A DNA stretch of 64,000 bases. It comes from JBBKWX01 sp037969175 (GTDB taxonomy: Bacteria > Bacteroidota > Bacteroidia > AKYH767-A > JBBKVM01). The notes under the pieces are model-generated. The model was not told the origin of the DNA, searched no databases, and saw nothing but the letters and a program-made list of their open reading frames with translations. Position 1 is the stretch's first letter, and each line of letters begins with the position of its first letter. Made by a program: the position numbers and the translations under genes. Positions 62,793 to 64,000 of the stretch are shown here, piece by piece. The stretch is taken from assembly GCA_037969175.1 (NCBI GenBank), contig JBBKWX010000039.1, forward strand, positions 5,256 through 69,255. The letters run 5' to 3'.

Positions 62793-63173
62793 TTGATAAA
62801 TAAGATCTATAAACACATCGAAGCCCGAATAACCTACACACGAATAGTGATGTTGGAAAGAATGGCAGTTTCTGGAGGAGTGCTTATCAGTGCTGCTATT
62901 GTATTATTATTCTGCCTGTTTTTCCTTGCTTTTGGCAGTATTGCCGCCGGTTTTTGGATAGGCCGGGAATTGAATGATCTTGTTTTGGGATTTGGGATCG
63001 TTTGCGGATTTTGGTTCGTTCTGACACTCTTAGGGATCTTATTCCGGGAATATTTAATTGAGATCCCTTTGCGCGATCTGATCGTCAGGTTGATGATGGA
63101 TGACGATGATGATGAAGAAGACGAGATAATAAAAAAACTGGAAGAGGAAGACGTTACAAATCTAAAAGATTAA
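62793..63173 (+). CDS. Phage-holin-family-like (YqjE type) membrane protein
   Basis: A 126-residue inner-membrane protein with two strong helices (VLISAAIVLLFCLFFLAFGSI and LVLGFGIVCGFWFVLTLLGIL) after a short helical N-terminus, then a very acidic tail (MMDDDDDEEDEIIKKLEEED). This is the layout of the cellular holin-superfamily YqjE-like proteins, which often neighbour YtxH genes; it is not evidence of a prophage. The start is TTG at 62793; the only other in-frame Met (residue 20) would cut into the first helix region. Confidence 0.75.
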   Translation: MINKIYKHIEARITYTRIVMLERMAVSGGVLISAAIVLLFCLFFLAFGSIAAGFWIGRELNDLVLGFGIVCGFWFVLTLLGILFREYLIEIPLRDLIVRLMMDDDDDEEDEIIKKLEEEDVTNLKD

Positions 63174-63174
63174 G

Positions 63175-63576
63175 ATGGCCAAGATCAGGAATTACAAACA
63201 ACTGCTTGAAGAGAAGCATCGATTGAAAGCCGAGATCAGACAGGATGAACTTGCTCTGAAAAAAATGTTTACTTCGGTTGAAGGATTGATGGCTCCCCTT
63301 AATCTGATCCGAAAATATTCTCCTTTTATACCCGCATTTTTGAAGAAACCGGGTTTCATGTTAGGAGCCAATGCCATAGCTATTTTGGTTTCCAGGATCT
63401 TTTCAAAGAAAAAAACAGAAGATCAAACCGGGATATTGGAAAGCATTAGCCCTGAAATTTTTTATACGCTTGGCAGTAAATTTTCTGAAATCATTTTCTC
63501 CTGGTTTGGGAAAAAGAAAAAACCTAAAAAAGACCCGGAAAATGATTCATCCTCTGAATCAAATAAATCTAAATAA
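63175..63576 (+). CDS. Conserved-looking hypothetical protein, K/E-rich
   Basis: A 133-residue protein beginning one base after the holin-like stop, so the two are cotranscribed. Residues about 1-35 are a charged coiled helix (KQLLEEKHRLKAEIRQDELA). Residues about 55-80 are mildly hydrophobic and could dip into the membrane (FMLGANAIAILVSRIF), and the C-terminus is a basic then acidic-Ser tail (GKKKKPKKDPENDSSS). I do not recognise a named family. By position it may belong to the same envelope-stress group as the YtxH and holin-like genes. Confidence 0.65.
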   Translation: MAKIRNYKQLLEEKHRLKAEIRQDELALKKMFTSVEGLMAPLNLIRKYSPFIPAFLKKPGFMLGANAIAILVSRIFSKKKTEDQTGILESISPEIFYTLGSKFSEIIFSWFGKKKKPKKDPENDSSSESNKSK

Positions 63577-63641
63577 ATTTAACGGCTTCCGTTCAACCAT
63601 TCACTTTATTTTACACCTTGCGGCTTGAATTCGAATCCTAT

Positions 63642-64000
63642 ATGTTCAGGTTCTGTCTCATTGCTCTATTTCTATTTTTAGCAAACAACTTTTATGTTGT
63701 TACTGTTAAGCCTGTTGCTATTGTCAACGAGCTTCATCAGGAAATGGTCATTGTTTCCATTACCGCACAAACCCATATATCAACACCATCATCAGAGCTT
63801 TTTAGTTTAACGGATAGAATAAGCACTGTTATTTCATTTCAACCTGATCTGACGATACGAAAAAAGAGACTATCAAAATTCCCTAATCCATTCTCCCATT
63901 CTTTACAAGTGATAGAACGAATACATGTAGGAGCACTTTCAGCAAGTATTCATTATGAATCCATATCCCATTTTCAACATTGTATATCCTTATCTACTGA
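63642..64000 (+). CDS. Open reading frame running off the right edge (partial)
   Basis: From ATG 63642 the frame stays open for 119 codons to the window end, with no stop. The N-terminus (MFRFCLIALFLFLANNFYVV) is hydrophobic like a signal peptide or membrane anchor. The visible remainder has no motif I recognise (TVKPVAIVNELHQE; SKFPNPFSHSLQVIERI). The open length in an AT-rich sequence supports a real gene, but there is no family support. Confidence 0.5.
   Translation, partial: MFRFCLIALFLFLANNFYVVTVKPVAIVNELHQEMVIVSITAQTHISTPSSELFSLTDRISTVISFQPDLTIRKKRLSKFPNPFSHSLQVIERIHVGALSASIHYESISHFQHCISLST

Noticed and set aside
62793..63173. Phage holin annotation as a sign of a prophage
   Set aside because: No other phage gene, integrase or att-like repeat is present; this holin superfamily branch is a normal cellular one.
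63625..63640. TTCGAATCC string resembling a tRNA T-arm
   Set aside because: No acceptor, D-arm or anticodon stem can be folded around it and there is no CCA end.

Overview
The window is an AT-rich, gene-dense stretch of a Bacteroidota chromosome. The evidence is: several proteins with type IX secretion (T9SS) C-terminal sorting domains of type A and type B, a PorP/SprF-family outer-membrane protein, -7 promoter boxes of the Bacteroidota form TAnnTTTG, a three-gene split NAD(P) transhydrogenase, and phylum-typical families (DUF4199, DUF5683, DUF3276, DUF1573, a NusB of about 314 aa). The gene orders UPF0173-parA-parB-DUF5683-dapB-lepB-wbqC and nusB-DUF1573-yajC-YbbR-coaE resemble those I associate with Flavobacteriia and related classes; I would not place it more finely. 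I see no IS element, prophage, CRISPR array, rRNA or tRNA.

Layout. 0-1.7 kb: the end of a membrane-anchored BatA-like protein overlapping a dihydroorotase homologue that has lost its metal-binding histidines. 1.8-8.4 kb (minus): two T9SS cargo proteins, one giant and repetitive, around a PhnP-like metallo-hydrolase. 8.6-11.9 kb: a small conserved protein divergent from pntAA-pntAB-pntB. 11.9-14.5 kb (minus): a DUF1800/DUF1501 pair. 14.6-29.3 kb (plus): an M1 aminopeptidase, then a surface module (type-B-CTD protein, PorP/SprF, PD40-OmpA protein, second type-B-CTD protein), a TPR hybrid histidine kinase, and a beta-propeller T9SS protein. 29.3-36.1 kb (minus): subtilase, lipoprotein, mnmA, MORN-repeat protein, two glycosyltransferases, DUF4199 protein. 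About 36.2 kb: a plus-strand SRP RNA gene. 36.3-43.3 kb (minus): a receiver protein and two very large multi-PAS sensors, one of them apparently lacking the phospho-acceptor histidine. 43.4-51.8 kb: fsa-like aldolase and yciO (plus), then a minus housekeeping run nusB to nnr and a Leu/Glu dehydrogenase. 51.9-64 kb (plus): ABC exporter, DUF3276 protein, the chromosome-partition/dapB/lepB operon, acyl-CoA carboxylase beta subunit with a MazG-like enzyme, and small envelope-associated genes, ending in an open frame at the right edge.

How it fits together. About half the window is core metabolism and cell-cycle functions. The accessory part is cell-surface biology: six T9SS cargo proteins, their likely outer-membrane partner, and an elaborate two-component signalling set. 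The points I rate most worth following are the type-B-CTD/PorP/OmpA module with its adjacent cytosolic phosphorelay kinase, the paired giant sensors of which one looks like a pseudokinase, the possible Tat co-export of the DUF1501/DUF1800 pair, and the degenerate dihydroorotase.
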